A stretch of 64,000 bases of DNA from Sphingomonas azotifigens NBRC 15497 (GTDB lineage Bacteria > Pseudomonadota > Alphaproteobacteria > Sphingomonadales > Sphingomonadaceae): assembly GCF_002091475.1 (NCBI RefSeq), contig NZ_BCTR01000001.1:272692-336691 (forward strand). The letters are read 5' to 3'. The position numbers were made by a program, and so were the translations under genes. The notes beneath the pieces were generated by a model. The model was not told where the DNA came from. It saw only the letters and a program-made list of their open reading frames with translations, and ran no database searches. This document shows, in pieces, positions 1 to 8,403 of this stretch (positions are counted from its first letter, which is position 1; each line of letters opens with the position of its first letter).

Positions 1-616
1 GCTCGGCGATCGCGAGCGCCGCTTCGCGTGCCTGGATGGCCGCAGCCGAAGACGCGGTGTCGTCGATCGCGGCGGTGGCGCCCTGACTCTGCGAGCGGGC
101 CTGGCGCAGGCTGGTCACGGCGTCGCGCTCGGTGGTTTCTGCCTGGTCGAGCTGCTGGTGCGGGACGAAGCCCTGCTCGGCCAGCGGGCGCAGCCGCGCG
201 GTGGTGCGCCGGGCGAGCGCCAGATTGGCCTCGGCACGCGCGATCTGGTCGCCTGCAACCGTGGCGGCGGTGCGCTGGGTCGAAACCGCCTTGCCCTGGG
301 TGACGTGGGTGGCGCGGGCCATCGCCAGATCGGCGCGGGCCTGGGCGACCGCCTGCTGATAGGGCACCGGATCGATGCGGAACAGCAGCTGGCCGGGGCG
401 CACGAGGTCGTTCTCGGCCACGGCAATCTCGACGATGCGGCCGCCGACCGTCGCCGCCACGTGCACCACGTCGGCGTCGATCGTCGCATCGTCGGTGGAG
501 GGACGGGCGTCGTTGCGCTGCCAGACGATGATGCCGAGCACAACCGCCAGTGCGATGATGGTGAGCGACACCAGCCGCGCGCCGATGCCGAAACGGCGCT
601 TTCCTTCCGCGTGCAT
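1..616 (-). CDS. HlyD/EmrA-family efflux periplasmic adaptor subunit (partial)
   Basis: The gene runs off the left edge, so only the first 205 residues are visible and no stop is seen. Residues about 13-30 form one membrane anchor (VSLTIIALAVVLGIIVW). The first half of a lipoyl-like barrel follows (VGGRIVEIAV, then GQLLFRIDPVPYQQAV). After it comes a long Ala/Arg/Gln-rich helical hairpin, as in membrane-fusion adaptors that link an inner-membrane pump to an outer-membrane channel. The ATG lies 2 nt after the stop of the upstream YtcA-like gene, which indicates one operon. The pump and channel genes should lie beyond the edge. The substrate cannot be told. Confidence 0.88.
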   Translation of the reverse strand, partial: MHAEGKRRFGIGARLVSLTIIALAVVLGIIVWQRNDARPSTDDATIDADVVHVAATVGGRIVEIAVAENDLVRPGQLLFRIDPVPYQQAVAQARADLAMARATHVTQGKAVSTQRTAATVAGDQIARAEANLALARRTTARLRPLAEQGFVPHQQLDQAETTERDAVTSLRQARSQSQGATAAIDDTASSAAAIQAREAALAIAE

Positions 617-618
617 GT

Positions 619-948
619 TCAGACCCCGAAACACAGCATGGCGACGAGGAGACCGGCGGACGTGCCGATCGCCGTGCATAGCAGCAGTTGATAGGGAAGC
701 CGCTCCGACAGGCCGGAAACCACCATCAGCGCTCGCGCGACGCCCGCGACCGTTGCGCCGATCACCATGCAGGCCAGCCAGAGGGGAAAATAGGCGCCGA
801 AGAACACCAGCGAAGGCGCGCCGCGGGCACAGCCACCGGCTGGCATCACCAGCAACGCGGCACCGCAGCGCAGTGCGATGCCGCCCGGCACAGCCAGCCG
901 GGTCCCGATGGTGCTGGCACGCACGTTGCCGTCTCCGATATAGCGCAT
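619..948 (-). CDS. YtcA-family small membrane lipoprotein
   Basis: A 109-residue protein with a hydrophobic N-terminal stretch ending in PAGGC, an acceptable lipobox (Cys about residue 40). The sequence SLVFFGAYFPLWLAC follows, with two membrane segments. The Cys followed by GAYFP and two helices matches the YtcA family, small proteins often encoded beside HlyD-type adaptors of efflux pumps. Their exact role is unknown. The unusually long region before the lipobox means a later start is possible, but none is clearly better. It is the first gene of the operon that continues into the adaptor. Confidence 0.65.
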   Translation of the reverse strand: MRYIGDGNVRASTIGTRLAVPGGIALRCGAALLVMPAGGCARGAPSLVFFGAYFPLWLACMVIGATVAGVARALMVVSGLSERLPYQLLLCTAIGTSAGLLVAMLCFGV

Positions 949-1675
949 AGACGCCTTTCGCGTGGGAGCGCGACGGATCGGAAGTGAGCATGGGTGCGGC
1001 AGCGGGCCTCACACAGGCTAACGTCCTGGCCGCGTGCGGGCGGGTAGGAGACAGGATGGCTCCGGCTCGGAGAAGCTGGAGCGTACAGCGTCGACCGATG
1101 TTGCCCTTCGCGGTATCGGGCCGGATGTCGGCGGCCGGGCTGATCCGTATCGGCGGCCGCCGAAGCAGGCCGGGTGCGCGTTACCCCCCAACGATGTGGA
1201 TCCGGCCTGCTCCTGGAGGGGAGAAGCACGGCGGCATCGCGGGGCGCTTGCGAGCAGTGGTCCGGCCGTCACGTCGTGCGGGATGCGGATGGCAGAGGAA
1301 GAACCATCGTTTGACACGGACGATACGCCATTGACGGCGGGGAACGCCGAGGAAGTGTCCTCACGCTGGATGCTATCGCGACAACAAAGCATTGCATGCG
1401 CCGCGCGCCGACAGTCGTATCGGGGACGCTGCCGCTAGTGTCGCGGGCATGTTCCAACGCGGTGAGAAAAGGTGGCACGCGGCGTTCGCTTGCTACCGGA
1501 CTGCAGCGGGCTCTTCTTCCCGCTCTGCGCCTCGATTGTCCCAAATCGGTAAAGGCACCCGATATTGTCAATAGTTCTCGCAAGCTCTGTCGATTACTTG
1601 ATCCGCATTGGTTCGAATCGGTCGGCCAGTATGGCTGCTGGTTTTTCACACTGCGACTCTGAAGAGGGGGCTTTC
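949..1675. other. 727-bp gene-free region
   Basis: This stretch lies between the divergent YtcA-like gene and the PEP-CTERM protein gene. Several open frames cross it on both strands, but their translations are Arg/Pro/Ser-rich with no recognisable domain and none has a good ribosome-binding site. The last 120 bases are less GC-rich than their surroundings and probably hold the promoter and leader of the downstream gene. No convincing RNA gene, repeat or terminator was seen. Confidence 0.4.
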
Positions 1676-2794
1676 ATGCGTCTATCGTCGATCCTGGCCG
1701 TTGCGGCCGTTCTCGCAGCGTCGCCGGCCGTTGCTGCGCCCGATCCGGCAGCCGGTCTCCAGGCCATGCGCGAACTCAATCTCGTTGTGTTCGACAAGCT
1801 GACCACCAACAGCCAGGAAGTCGAAGGCCGCACCTTCGCGGGTTCGCTGGAATCCAACAATTTCACCAACTTCGGCATCGGCAATCCGAACCAGGGCGCC
1901 GCCGCCTCGTCGTTCGACGTGCTGAGCGTGGTCGGCAACGCGACCGGTTCGTTCCGCCTCAAGGCCGGCTATCCGAACGGCGGGAACGGCATCGTCGGCA
2001 CGACGGGCCGCATCGGCGGCAATGTCGGCGGCATGGATTTCAACACCAACGGTCAGGTGAACGGCTCGCTGATCGTCGGCGGCAACCTCACCCAGCAGTT
2101 CAACATCAACAACAACAGTGTCCAATATGGCGGCACGGCCGTCGGTGGCATCAACGGCGCCGTCAAGAACGCGAGCCTCGCCGCGGGCGGCGCGAACGAC
2201 GTAGCGGCCGATCTCGGCGCCAAGCTGACCGATCTCAAGACCAACCTGACCAGCCTGTCGACCATGCTGGCGAACCTGCCGTCGCTGGCGACGATCACCT
2301 CGACCAACAGCGCGCTGAACTTCGCCGGTGCACAGAATGGCTATGCGGTCTTCACCATGACCGAGGCGGCGTTCACCAGCTCGAACTCGAACTTCGACAA
2401 GCTGTTCGTCGGAGCGCCGAGCGGCATCACGACGATCATCAACGTGCTCGGCACCAACCTGACCGAAAATGGCAACGTCAACGACAAGTCGCTCAACCAG
2501 TCGGTCATCTGGAACTTCAACGAAGCGCAGAGCCTGTCGCTGAAGGGCTTCCACGGCAGCATCCTGGCGCCCTTCGCCAATGTTACGAACAGCAGCGCGC
2601 TGGAAGGCAGCATCGTTGCCAAGAACTTCACGCTGAACGGCGAAATCCACCTCGGCACCTATGCCGGCGCCAACATCACGCCGCCGCCCTCGGGCGTGCC
2701 GGAGCCGGCGACCTGGGCGATGCTGCTCGCCGGCATCGGCGGCATGGGCGCCATCGCCCGTCGTCGCCGCGACCGGATGGCCGTCGCCGCCTGA
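1676..2794 (+). CDS. Choice-of-anchor A domain protein with PEP-CTERM sorting signal
   Basis: A 372-residue exported protein. A Sec signal peptide covers residues 1-20 (ILAVAAVLAASPAVAA). The mature part is rich in Asn, Gly and Thr and resembles the choice-of-anchor A domain: NGSLIVGGNLTQQF near residue 125, and LKGFHGSILAPFANV near residue 285. The C-terminus is a textbook PEP-CTERM tail: VPEPATWAMLL, a hydrophobic helix, then RRRRDR. Such tails are recognised by exosortase, which is not encoded here. The ATG was chosen because GAAGAGGGGG lies just upstream and the signal peptide starts there. The gene is monocistronic, with a terminator right after it. A surface or biofilm-matrix role is inferred. 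Confidence 0.85.
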   Translation: MRLSSILAVAAVLAASPAVAAPDPAAGLQAMRELNLVVFDKLTTNSQEVEGRTFAGSLESNNFTNFGIGNPNQGAAASSFDVLSVVGNATGSFRLKAGYPNGGNGIVGTTGRIGGNVGGMDFNTNGQVNGSLIVGGNLTQQFNINNNSVQYGGTAVGGINGAVKNASLAAGGANDVAADLGAKLTDLKTNLTSLSTMLANLPSLATITSTNSALNFAGAQNGYAVFTMTEAAFTSSNSNFDKLFVGAPSGITTIINVLGTNLTENGNVNDKSLNQSVIWNFNEAQSLSLKGFHGSILAPFANVTNSSALEGSIVAKNFTLNGEIHLGTYAGANITPPPSGVPEPATWAMLLAGIGGMGAIARRRRDRMAVAA

Positions 2795-2804
2795 TCCGTC
2801 GCTG

Positions 2805-2832
2805 GGGGGCCGGCTCGTGTCGGCCCCCTTTT
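2805..2832 (+). terminator. Rho-independent terminator of the PEP-CTERM gene
   Basis: An 8-bp GC stem (GGGGGCCG / CGGCCCCC) with an 8-nt loop is followed directly by TTTT. It begins 10 bases after the stop codon. Confidence 0.8.
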
Positions 2833-2835
2833 GCT

Positions 2836-3246
2836 TCACGACAGTTTCGGGAAGCACCCATGCGCCTGCACGCTGGTCGGCAGCGCCGGCAGGAAGCCGG
2901 CGAGCGGCGACGCAAAGGCATATTGAATCGTCACTTGGACGCTGCCGCTATTGCCGTCGCAGGTCGTGCTGGCGGTATAGGTCGTCTGGCTTCCATCGAC
3001 CCGCAGCCCCCAGCGTAGCCCACGCGCCACCGCATAGCTTTGCACATCGGCGGTCGTCTTGCACGGCGAGGCAAGCGCAGCGCAACGCGCCGCGCTGAAG
3101 GCCGTCTCGGTCAGCACCTGCTTGACCCAGATCAGCCGGCCGATCTCGATGATGCCGAACAGCAGCATCAGGAACACCGGTGCGAGCAGCGCGAATTCGA
3201 TCGCCGTGGCACCGCGCACCGCTTCCCGCAGCGACATTCGCTTCAT
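2836..3246 (-). CDS. TadE-family pseudopilin-like protein
   Basis: A 136-residue protein with the TadE signature at the N-terminus: a short basic leader, GATAIEFALLAPVFLMLLFG with the conserved Glu, then one membrane helix. A periplasmic domain with four Cys follows. TadE-like proteins are minor pseudopilins of Flp/Tad pilus or secretion systems. The start is the ATG overlapping the stop of the upstream gene (TCAT on the plus strand, an ATGA overlap), so the two are translationally coupled. It is the last gene of a three-gene operon. No tad ATPase, secretin or platform gene is present in the window. Confidence 0.83.
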   Translation of the reverse strand: MKRMSLREAVRGATAIEFALLAPVFLMLLFGIIEIGRLIWVKQVLTETAFSAARCAALASPCKTTADVQSYAVARGLRWGLRVDGSQTTYTASTTCDGNSGSVQVTIQYAFASPLAGFLPALPTSVQAHGCFPKLS

Positions 3247-3746
3247 TGCAGCCGCACCGTTACGGACTGGGTGATCTGCGTGCCGTTCAGCATTCCCCGT
3301 GGCAGCATCAGCGCGCGGTACTGGGTTGAGCCCGTAATCGTCAGGTAATAGCCCGCGGTCGAGCCGGTGGTGGTGCCGGCGCCGCAACTGCCGCCACAGG
3401 TCGCGCCGACATAGCTGCCGCTCGTCGACAGGCAGGCACAGCTGCGGCTGGTGTTGACGCAAGCGTTGGCGACGCCGTTGCAGGCGATGCTCACCTGCGG
3501 CGCGGTCGTGAGCCTGGCGGCATTCTGCACATAGGTCGGCAGGGTCTGGAACGGCACCGACGTGCGGTTGGCAAAGGCGGAGACCGACGCCGCCGAAACC
3601 GACGCCGCCAGTTGGCTGCGCTGGACGAAATAGCTCGCGACATCCAGCGCCAGCAGCGCAAAGACGAAGAAGAACAGGGTGAGCAAGGCGAACTCGATCG
3701 TCGCCGCGCCCTCTTCGCCGTTTCGGTTATCCACGAAGCGCCTCAT
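3243..3746 (-). CDS. TadE/TadG-like pilus assembly protein
   Basis: A 167-residue protein beginning with a basic leader and EEGAATIEFALLTLFFFVFA, the TadE-like pseudopilin helix with the invariant Glu. The extracytoplasmic part is Ser/Thr/Gly-rich with seven Cys (ACNGVANACV, SCACLS, CGGSCGAG), so disulfides are likely. The start overlaps the stop of the preceding gene by 4 nt, and its own stop overlaps the start of the next. Order and spacing point to co-assembly of the three products in the envelope. Confidence 0.78.
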   Translation of the reverse strand: MRRFVDNRNGEEGAATIEFALLTLFFFVFALLALDVASYFVQRSQLAASVSAASVSAFANRTSVPFQTLPTYVQNAARLTTAPQVSIACNGVANACVNTSRSCACLSTSGSYVGATCGGSCGAGTTTGSTAGYYLTITGSTQYRALMLPRGMLNGTQITQSVTVRLQ

Positions 3747-5800
3747 CGTACCAGCCCGATCGTCGTGCTGGTGCCGCTGCTGCCGCTGCCGGTGATGCTC
3801 GTGCAGGCCGATCCGGCCGCCGCGCCGCCGGTCGCACTGATCGTCCGCGCGATCAGCATGAAGCATTGCCCGTTCGACAAGGTGGTGTTGCCGCCCGACA
3901 TGGTGAGATCCGAATTGGGCAGGTGGACGGCGCCGACAAAGATGTTCTGCGAGCCCGCCGCCCAACTGGTCGCGCTGCCGGTCAGGCTGTCGATCAGCAG
4001 GTCGGCGAGGGCGCCGCCACTGACGCTGGTCGTGCTCGCGGTCAGATAGGTCTTGGCACCACCGGCGAGGTTGAGCGTGCCGGACAGGATGAACGAGACG
4101 TTGATGCCCGCCATGTCGTACCCGGAGACGCTCACGCCTTCGAGCGTCGACCCATAGGTCTGGTTGGTCACGCTCGATGTGTACGGCCAGGTGGTGCCCC
4201 CGGTGCCGTTGGTGAAGTTGCCCGCGATCGTGTAGCGGCTGGTGCCGAACAGCGCCGAGCCGGCGACGGTGAGGTTGCCCTTGATCAGATGGTTGGCGGT
4301 GCGGCCGAAGACGATGCGGCTGCCGCCCGCAGTGTTGATGTCGCCCCCCGCGCTGAAGGTTCCGTCCCCCATCAGCATCACCGCGCTGCCCGAGAGCGTG
4401 ATCGCCTTGCCGTTCGAATCCGCACCGATCCGATAGGCGCCCGCACCCGCCGCGAGCGTGGAGCTGCCGTCGACGCTGATGCCCGAGCGAACGTCGAGAT
4501 CGCCGGCGCCCATCTTCAGCCAGCTGCCCCCACCGATGCTGATCGCGCCGAAGCTGTGGTTGCCGGCGCCCAGCGTGAGCGTCGTCCCGCCACTGAGCGA
4601 CACGGTGCCGTTGATCGTCACGGGCCCGGCGCCGAAGCTGTTGGTGCCGGCAAAGGTGATCGTGCCGCTGCCGATCGCCAGGCTGCCATCGCCCATCGTC
4701 ACGCCGCTCGAGCCGCTGTTGAAGCCGCCATTGACCGAGAGATTGACGTTCCCGAACTTCACCGTCGAGCCGCCGCCGATCGACACGCCATTGGCGACGG
4801 TGATCGTCGATCCGCTCTGAAACGTGACGTTCAGCCCGCCGTCGATGGTCAGCCGGCCGATGGTGTAGTTGCCGGCCGGGATCACATAGTTGGCCGAGTT
4901 GGCGTTCCGGTAGCCGGCGACGTTGCTGGAGGGCGTCCAGCCGATCACCCAGTCCGCCGCGGCGGGCGTGGTGGGGTTGCCGATCGCGTTGGGGGCGGTA
5001 CTGGTGCCGATGAGCTGGCGGGCGCTGGCGAGATCGGTGTTGTTGGCGAGCGGATCGGCGAGCGGCGTGGCGGCGTTGACGCGCTTGTCGCTGGTTGGAA
5101 CGTTGGTGTTCCAGTCCGGATTGGTGAAGCTGCCGGCATAGCGCATCAGCGTCGCGGAAAGCGTGCCGTAATTGTTGCTGATGCTGCCGCTGCCCGAGAC
5201 GATGTTCTTCGCCGAAATGCGCGTGCCGTTATTGGCAATGTCGGCAACCGCCGCGACCGAGCAGTCCGGCGTGTCGATGGTCGCGCCGCCGCTGGTGGAA
5301 ATGCCGGTGCCGGTGGAGGCGAGCGCCAGAATGCAGGGCGGCGCGATCGGGCTCGCCGTGCTGAGCGCCGCATAGGAGGTGGCGCCGACATTGTAGCTGC
5401 CGCGATAGCCGAGCGCCGTCGCGATCGCGAACGGAACCGGGGTGGTGACGGTGACCTTAACGGCCTTGGCACCCGCGGTCGGCACATCGCTCACCACGCT
5501 CGCGGTCACCACGGCGTTGGTCATGCCATTCGCCACGGCAAGGTCGCGGGCGGTGGGCTGGAGGATCGCCTCGCTCGAATTGGCGCCCTGATAGGCGAGC
5601 GCCGCCGCCAGCGCGGCGACGTCTGCCGTGCGCTGGTTGCTGATCATCTGGCTATAGCCGCGCGCGAGATCGACCGAGATGGCGGCCACGCCGAGCACGC
5701 TCGTCAGCGACAGCGCGCCGATCACCGCCACCGCACCGCGCACGTCCCGGGCGAACCCACGGAACGCGTGCGCGAGGACGAGGGGCAGCGACAGGTTCAT
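3743..5800 (-). CDS. TadG-like protein with long repetitive beta-solenoid-like domain
   Basis: A 685-residue protein. The N-terminus (DVRGAVAVIGALSLTSVLG, then RTADVAALAAALAY) is the TadE/G-like pilus-assembly segment with one membrane helix. From about residue 300 to 600 it is made of short strand-turn repeats of the kind GGGSTVKFGN, GTITFAGTNSFG, GGSWLKMGAGD. This resembles a right-handed beta-solenoid and is not the usual von Willebrand-type TadG domain. The ATG at 5800 has a strong GGGAGG upstream. It is the first gene of the operon with the two TadE-like genes. The solenoid suggests a surface-exposed adhesive or scaffold tip, which is an inference from composition. Confidence 0.75.
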   Translation of the reverse strand: MNLSLPLVLAHAFRGFARDVRGAVAVIGALSLTSVLGVAAISVDLARGYSQMISNQRTADVAALAAALAYQGANSSEAILQPTARDLAVANGMTNAVVTASVVSDVPTAGAKAVKVTVTTPVPFAIATALGYRGSYNVGATSYAALSTASPIAPPCILALASTGTGISTSGGATIDTPDCSVAAVADIANNGTRISAKNIVSGSGSISNNYGTLSATLMRYAGSFTNPDWNTNVPTSDKRVNAATPLADPLANNTDLASARQLIGTSTAPNAIGNPTTPAAADWVIGWTPSSNVAGYRNANSANYVIPAGNYTIGRLTIDGGLNVTFQSGSTITVANGVSIGGGSTVKFGNVNLSVNGGFNSGSSGVTMGDGSLAIGSGTITFAGTNSFGAGPVTINGTVSLSGGTTLTLGAGNHSFGAISIGGGSWLKMGAGDLDVRSGISVDGSSTLAAGAGAYRIGADSNGKAITLSGSAVMLMGDGTFSAGGDINTAGGSRIVFGRTANHLIKGNLTVAGSALFGTSRYTIAGNFTNGTGGTTWPYTSSVTNQTYGSTLEGVSVSGYDMAGINVSFILSGTLNLAGGAKTYLTASTTSVSGGALADLLIDSLTGSATSWAAGSQNIFVGAVHLPNSDLTMSGGNTTLSNGQCFMLIARTISATGGAAAGSACTSITGSGSSGTSTTIGLVR

Positions 5801-5892
5801 GTCGCCTCCCTACGGCAGCATGCCTCGCTTTTCCGTTAACGCGCTCCTAAGAAAGCTTGTTTGTTGCCGCAGAAGCTGAGGTCTTCCTGTCC

Positions 5893-6603
5893 ATGTCCAC
5901 ACCCTCTCCGACGCTCGTGTACCTCTGCGGATTGCTCAGCGACGCGCGGGTCTGGGCGCCCGTAGCGGACGCGCTGCCCGGCCCGATCTTCGCCTTTCCG
6001 GGGTTCGATTCGCTGGAGACGATGGCGCGATCGGTGCTGGCGCAGACCACAGGGCCACTCGTGCTGGTCGGCCATTCGATGGGCGGCCGGGTCGCGCTCG
6101 AGGCGGTTCGGCAGGCGCCCGACCGGATCGCCGGACTGGTGCTCGCCAATACCGGCGTCCACCCACCGGCGGAAGGCGAGGCGGCCGGGCGGCAGCGGAT
6201 GATCGACATCGCGACGGGGCAGGGCATGGCCGCGCTGGCCGAGGCATGGCTGCCGCCGATGATGGGCGCGGCACCCGCGCGGATCGCAGCGTTGATGCCG
6301 TCGCTGCGCGCGATGGTCGAAGGCCAGGCGCTGGAGGATTATCTCGGGCAGATCGCCGCACTGCTCGGCCGCGCCGATGCCGGCCCCGTGCTGGCGGGCT
6401 ATGGCGGCCCGGTCCTGTTGCTGTCCGCCGATGAGGATCGCTGGTCGCCGCCGGCGCAGCACGCGGCGATGCACGCGCTCGCCCCCCATGCCACGATTCG
6501 CATCCTGCCGGGCGCCGGGCACATGCTGCCGGTCGAGGCACCCGATGCGGTCACGGCGGTGCTGCGCGCGTGGCTGGCGGAAAGCGGTCTCGCCGCCGCA
6601 TAG
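5893..6603 (+). CDS. Alpha/beta-fold hydrolase
   Basis: A 236-residue cytoplasmic hydrolase. The nucleophile elbow is GHSMGG, with Ser near residue 70. A late Asp (LLLSADEDRWSP) and a His in PGAGHMLPVEAP complete the Ser-Asp-His triad. The small lid region and overall length fit the MhpC/RsbQ-like group, so carboxylesterase or lactonase activity is possible but the substrate is unknown. The ATG at 5893 was preferred to a TTG 36 nt upstream, because GAGG lies 11 nt before it and the family alignment begins there. It is divergent from the TadG-like operon. Confidence 0.8.
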   Translation: MSTPSPTLVYLCGLLSDARVWAPVADALPGPIFAFPGFDSLETMARSVLAQTTGPLVLVGHSMGGRVALEAVRQAPDRIAGLVLANTGVHPPAEGEAAGRQRMIDIATGQGMAALAEAWLPPMMGAAPARIAALMPSLRAMVEGQALEDYLGQIAALLGRADAGPVLAGYGGPVLLLSADEDRWSPPAQHAAMHALAPHATIRILPGAGHMLPVEAPDAVTAVLRAWLAESGLAAA

Positions 6604-6674
6604 ACCCAGCGCTTTTGGCATCGGGCCGCCTGCGTGTGCAGGTTGTGGGTAGTCATTCGCGTTCACCGCCTTAT

Positions 6675-6686
6675 GGTAGCGCTACC
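6675..6686. promoter_or_regulatory. Perfect palindrome GGTAGCGCTACC, likely LacI-type operator
   Basis: A 12-bp perfect inverted repeat centred on CG lies 71 bp before the start of the GH43-GH43-GH95 operon. Its form matches LacI-family operators and closely resembles the TGTTAGCGCTACCA site bound by XylR at Caulobacter xylose promoters. No LacI gene is adjacent, so the regulator would act in trans. The binding protein is inferred. Confidence 0.6.
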
Positions 6687-6756
6687 TGTTCGCGCCGACA
6701 CCGGTGCGAACGGTCGCCAAAAGCCAATGCCGCAAAAGCGGATGCGAGGGGATGCG

Positions 6757-8403
6757 ATGAAGATTTCGACGATGGTCGTGGCGGCGATGCTGGCCAGTGC
6801 GGCGGCGCCGGCACTCGCCCAGGCGCCCGCGCGGTTCAGCGACTTCCGCTATGTCGGGCATGCGATGGAGTCGGCCAGGCCGGGACCGGGCGAGTATCGC
6901 AACCCGATCCTGTCGGGCTATTATCCCGATCCTTCGGTCACCCGCGTCGGCAACGACTATTATCTCGTGCTGTCGTCCTTCGCCCATTATCCTGGGCTCC
7001 CGATCTTCCACTCGAAGGACCTGGTGCACTGGACGCAGATCGCCAACGCGATCGATCGGCCGAGCCAGCTCGATTTCACCGGCATGCGCACCTCGCAGGC
7101 GGTGTTCGCACCGGACATTTCCTATCACGCCGGCACCTATTACATCGTCAACACCTGCGTCGGCTGCCGCGGCAACTTCGTGATCACCGCCAAGGATCCA
7201 CGCGGCCCCTGGTCCGATCCGATCTGGCTGCCATTCGAGGGCATCGATCCCTCGATCACTTGGGAAGGCGACAGGGCCTATATCGTCAACAACCGCGCGC
7301 CGGACGAGCCGCCGCGCTATGACGGCCACCGCGCGATCTGGATCCAGGAATATGACTGGCGCGCCGGCAAGATGGTCGGCCCCAGCACCCAGCTGATCAA
7401 CGGCGGCGTCGACATCGCCAGGAAGCCGGTGTGGATCGAGGGACCGCATATCTTCAGGAAGGACGGCTGGTACTATCTCACCGCCGCCGAGGGCGGGACG
7501 AGCGTCAACCACTCGCAGGTGGTGTTCCGATCGAAGGAGCTGCGCGGGCCCTATCTGCCCTTCGCCGGCAATCCGATCCTGACCCAGCGCGACCTCGACC
7601 CCAAGCGGCCCGACCCCGTCACCTCCACCGGCCATGCGACGCTGGTGCAGACCCAGAAGGGCGACTGGTGGGCGACCTTCCTCGGCGTGCGCCCCTATGC
7701 CGACGACTTCTACAACACCGGCCGCGAGACCTTCCTGCTGCCGGTGACCTGGGCGGACGGCTGGCCGATGATCCTGCCGCACGGCACGCCGGTGCCGCTG
7801 GTCGGCAAGGCGCCCAACCTTCCCACGCAGGCCGCGCCGGCGCTGCCGACCAGCGGCGACTTCCGCTATGTCGACAATTTCGCCGGCAATCGCCTGTCGA
7901 TGCAGTGGGTCGGCATCCGCACACCCAAGACGCCCTTCTACAAGGTCGAGCGTGGCGCGCTGGTGATCACCAGGGGTGCCCCGCTGGGGGACCTGCAGCA
8001 GGTGCCGGGCTTTGTCGGCCGCCGCCAGCAGCACGCCAACGCCGATATCAGCGTGACGGTGCGCTATACGCCCGTGAAGGACGGCGATCGCGCCGGCCTC
8101 GCGGCGGTGCAGAGCGACCAGAACCATCTGTTCTTCGGGCTCACCCGCAGGGCCGGCACCCGAACGCTGGCGCTCTACACCACCATCAAGGGCGCGGAGC
8201 AGCTGGTCGCCTCGACCCCGTTGCCGGGAACGGCGCCGGTGACGCTGACCCTGGTCCTCCGCGGCGGCAAGATTCGGTTCGACTATCGCGCCGGCAGCGG
8301 CCTCAAGACGCTGAAATACGACGTCGACGGCCGCTTCCTCAGCACCCATGAAGCCGGCGGGTTCGTCGGCACGATCATCGGCCCGATGGCGGTGACGCGG
8401 TGA
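6757..8403 (+). CDS. GH43-family glycoside hydrolase (beta-xylosidase or arabinofuranosidase type)
   Basis: A 548-residue exported enzyme with a Sec signal peptide (cleavage near ALAQ, residue 22). The five-bladed GH43 domain covers about residues 45-350. The expected catalytic triad is visible: Asp58 in YYPDPS, Asp164 in GIDPSI and Glu228 in IEGPHIF. A C-terminal beta-sandwich of the beta-xylosidase type follows (about 365-545). The ATG at 6757 has GAGG a few bases upstream; an earlier in-frame start lacks a signal peptide. The gene ends in TGATG, overlapping the next. It likely cleaves xylose or arabinose units from plant hemicellulose in the periplasm. Confidence 0.9.
   Translation: MKISTMVVAAMLASAAAPALAQAPARFSDFRYVGHAMESARPGPGEYRNPILSGYYPDPSVTRVGNDYYLVLSSFAHYPGLPIFHSKDLVHWTQIANAIDRPSQLDFTGMRTSQAVFAPDISYHAGTYYIVNTCVGCRGNFVITAKDPRGPWSDPIWLPFEGIDPSITWEGDRAYIVNNRAPDEPPRYDGHRAIWIQEYDWRAGKMVGPSTQLINGGVDIARKPVWIEGPHIFRKDGWYYLTAAEGGTSVNHSQVVFRSKELRGPYLPFAGNPILTQRDLDPKRPDPVTSTGHATLVQTQKGDWWATFLGVRPYADDFYNTGRETFLLPVTWADGWPMILPHGTPVPLVGKAPNLPTQAAPALPTSGDFRYVDNFAGNRLSMQWVGIRTPKTPFYKVERGALVITRGAPLGDLQQVPGFVGRRQQHANADISVTVRYTPVKDGDRAGLAAVQSDQNHLFFGLTRRAGTRTLALYTTIKGAEQLVASTPLPGTAPVTLTLVLRGGKIRFDYRAGSGLKTLKYDVDGRFLSTHEAGGFVGTIIGPMAVTR

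Noticed and set aside
1018..1392. Open frame of 124 codons in the gene-free region (minus strand)
   Set aside because: No ribosome site, no domain and Ser/Pro/Arg-rich composition typical of chance frames at high GC.
3866..5839. Long open frame of about 650 codons on the plus strand antisense to the TadG-like gene
   Set aside because: Its translation is Arg/Ala/Gly/Asp-rich with no domain. It mirrors codon-position GC bias of the real gene on the other strand, which has a signal anchor, ribosome site and operon overlaps.
5857..5892. TTG start 12 codons upstream for the hydrolase at 5893
   Set aside because: The extension does not match the family and the ribosome site suits the ATG at 5893.
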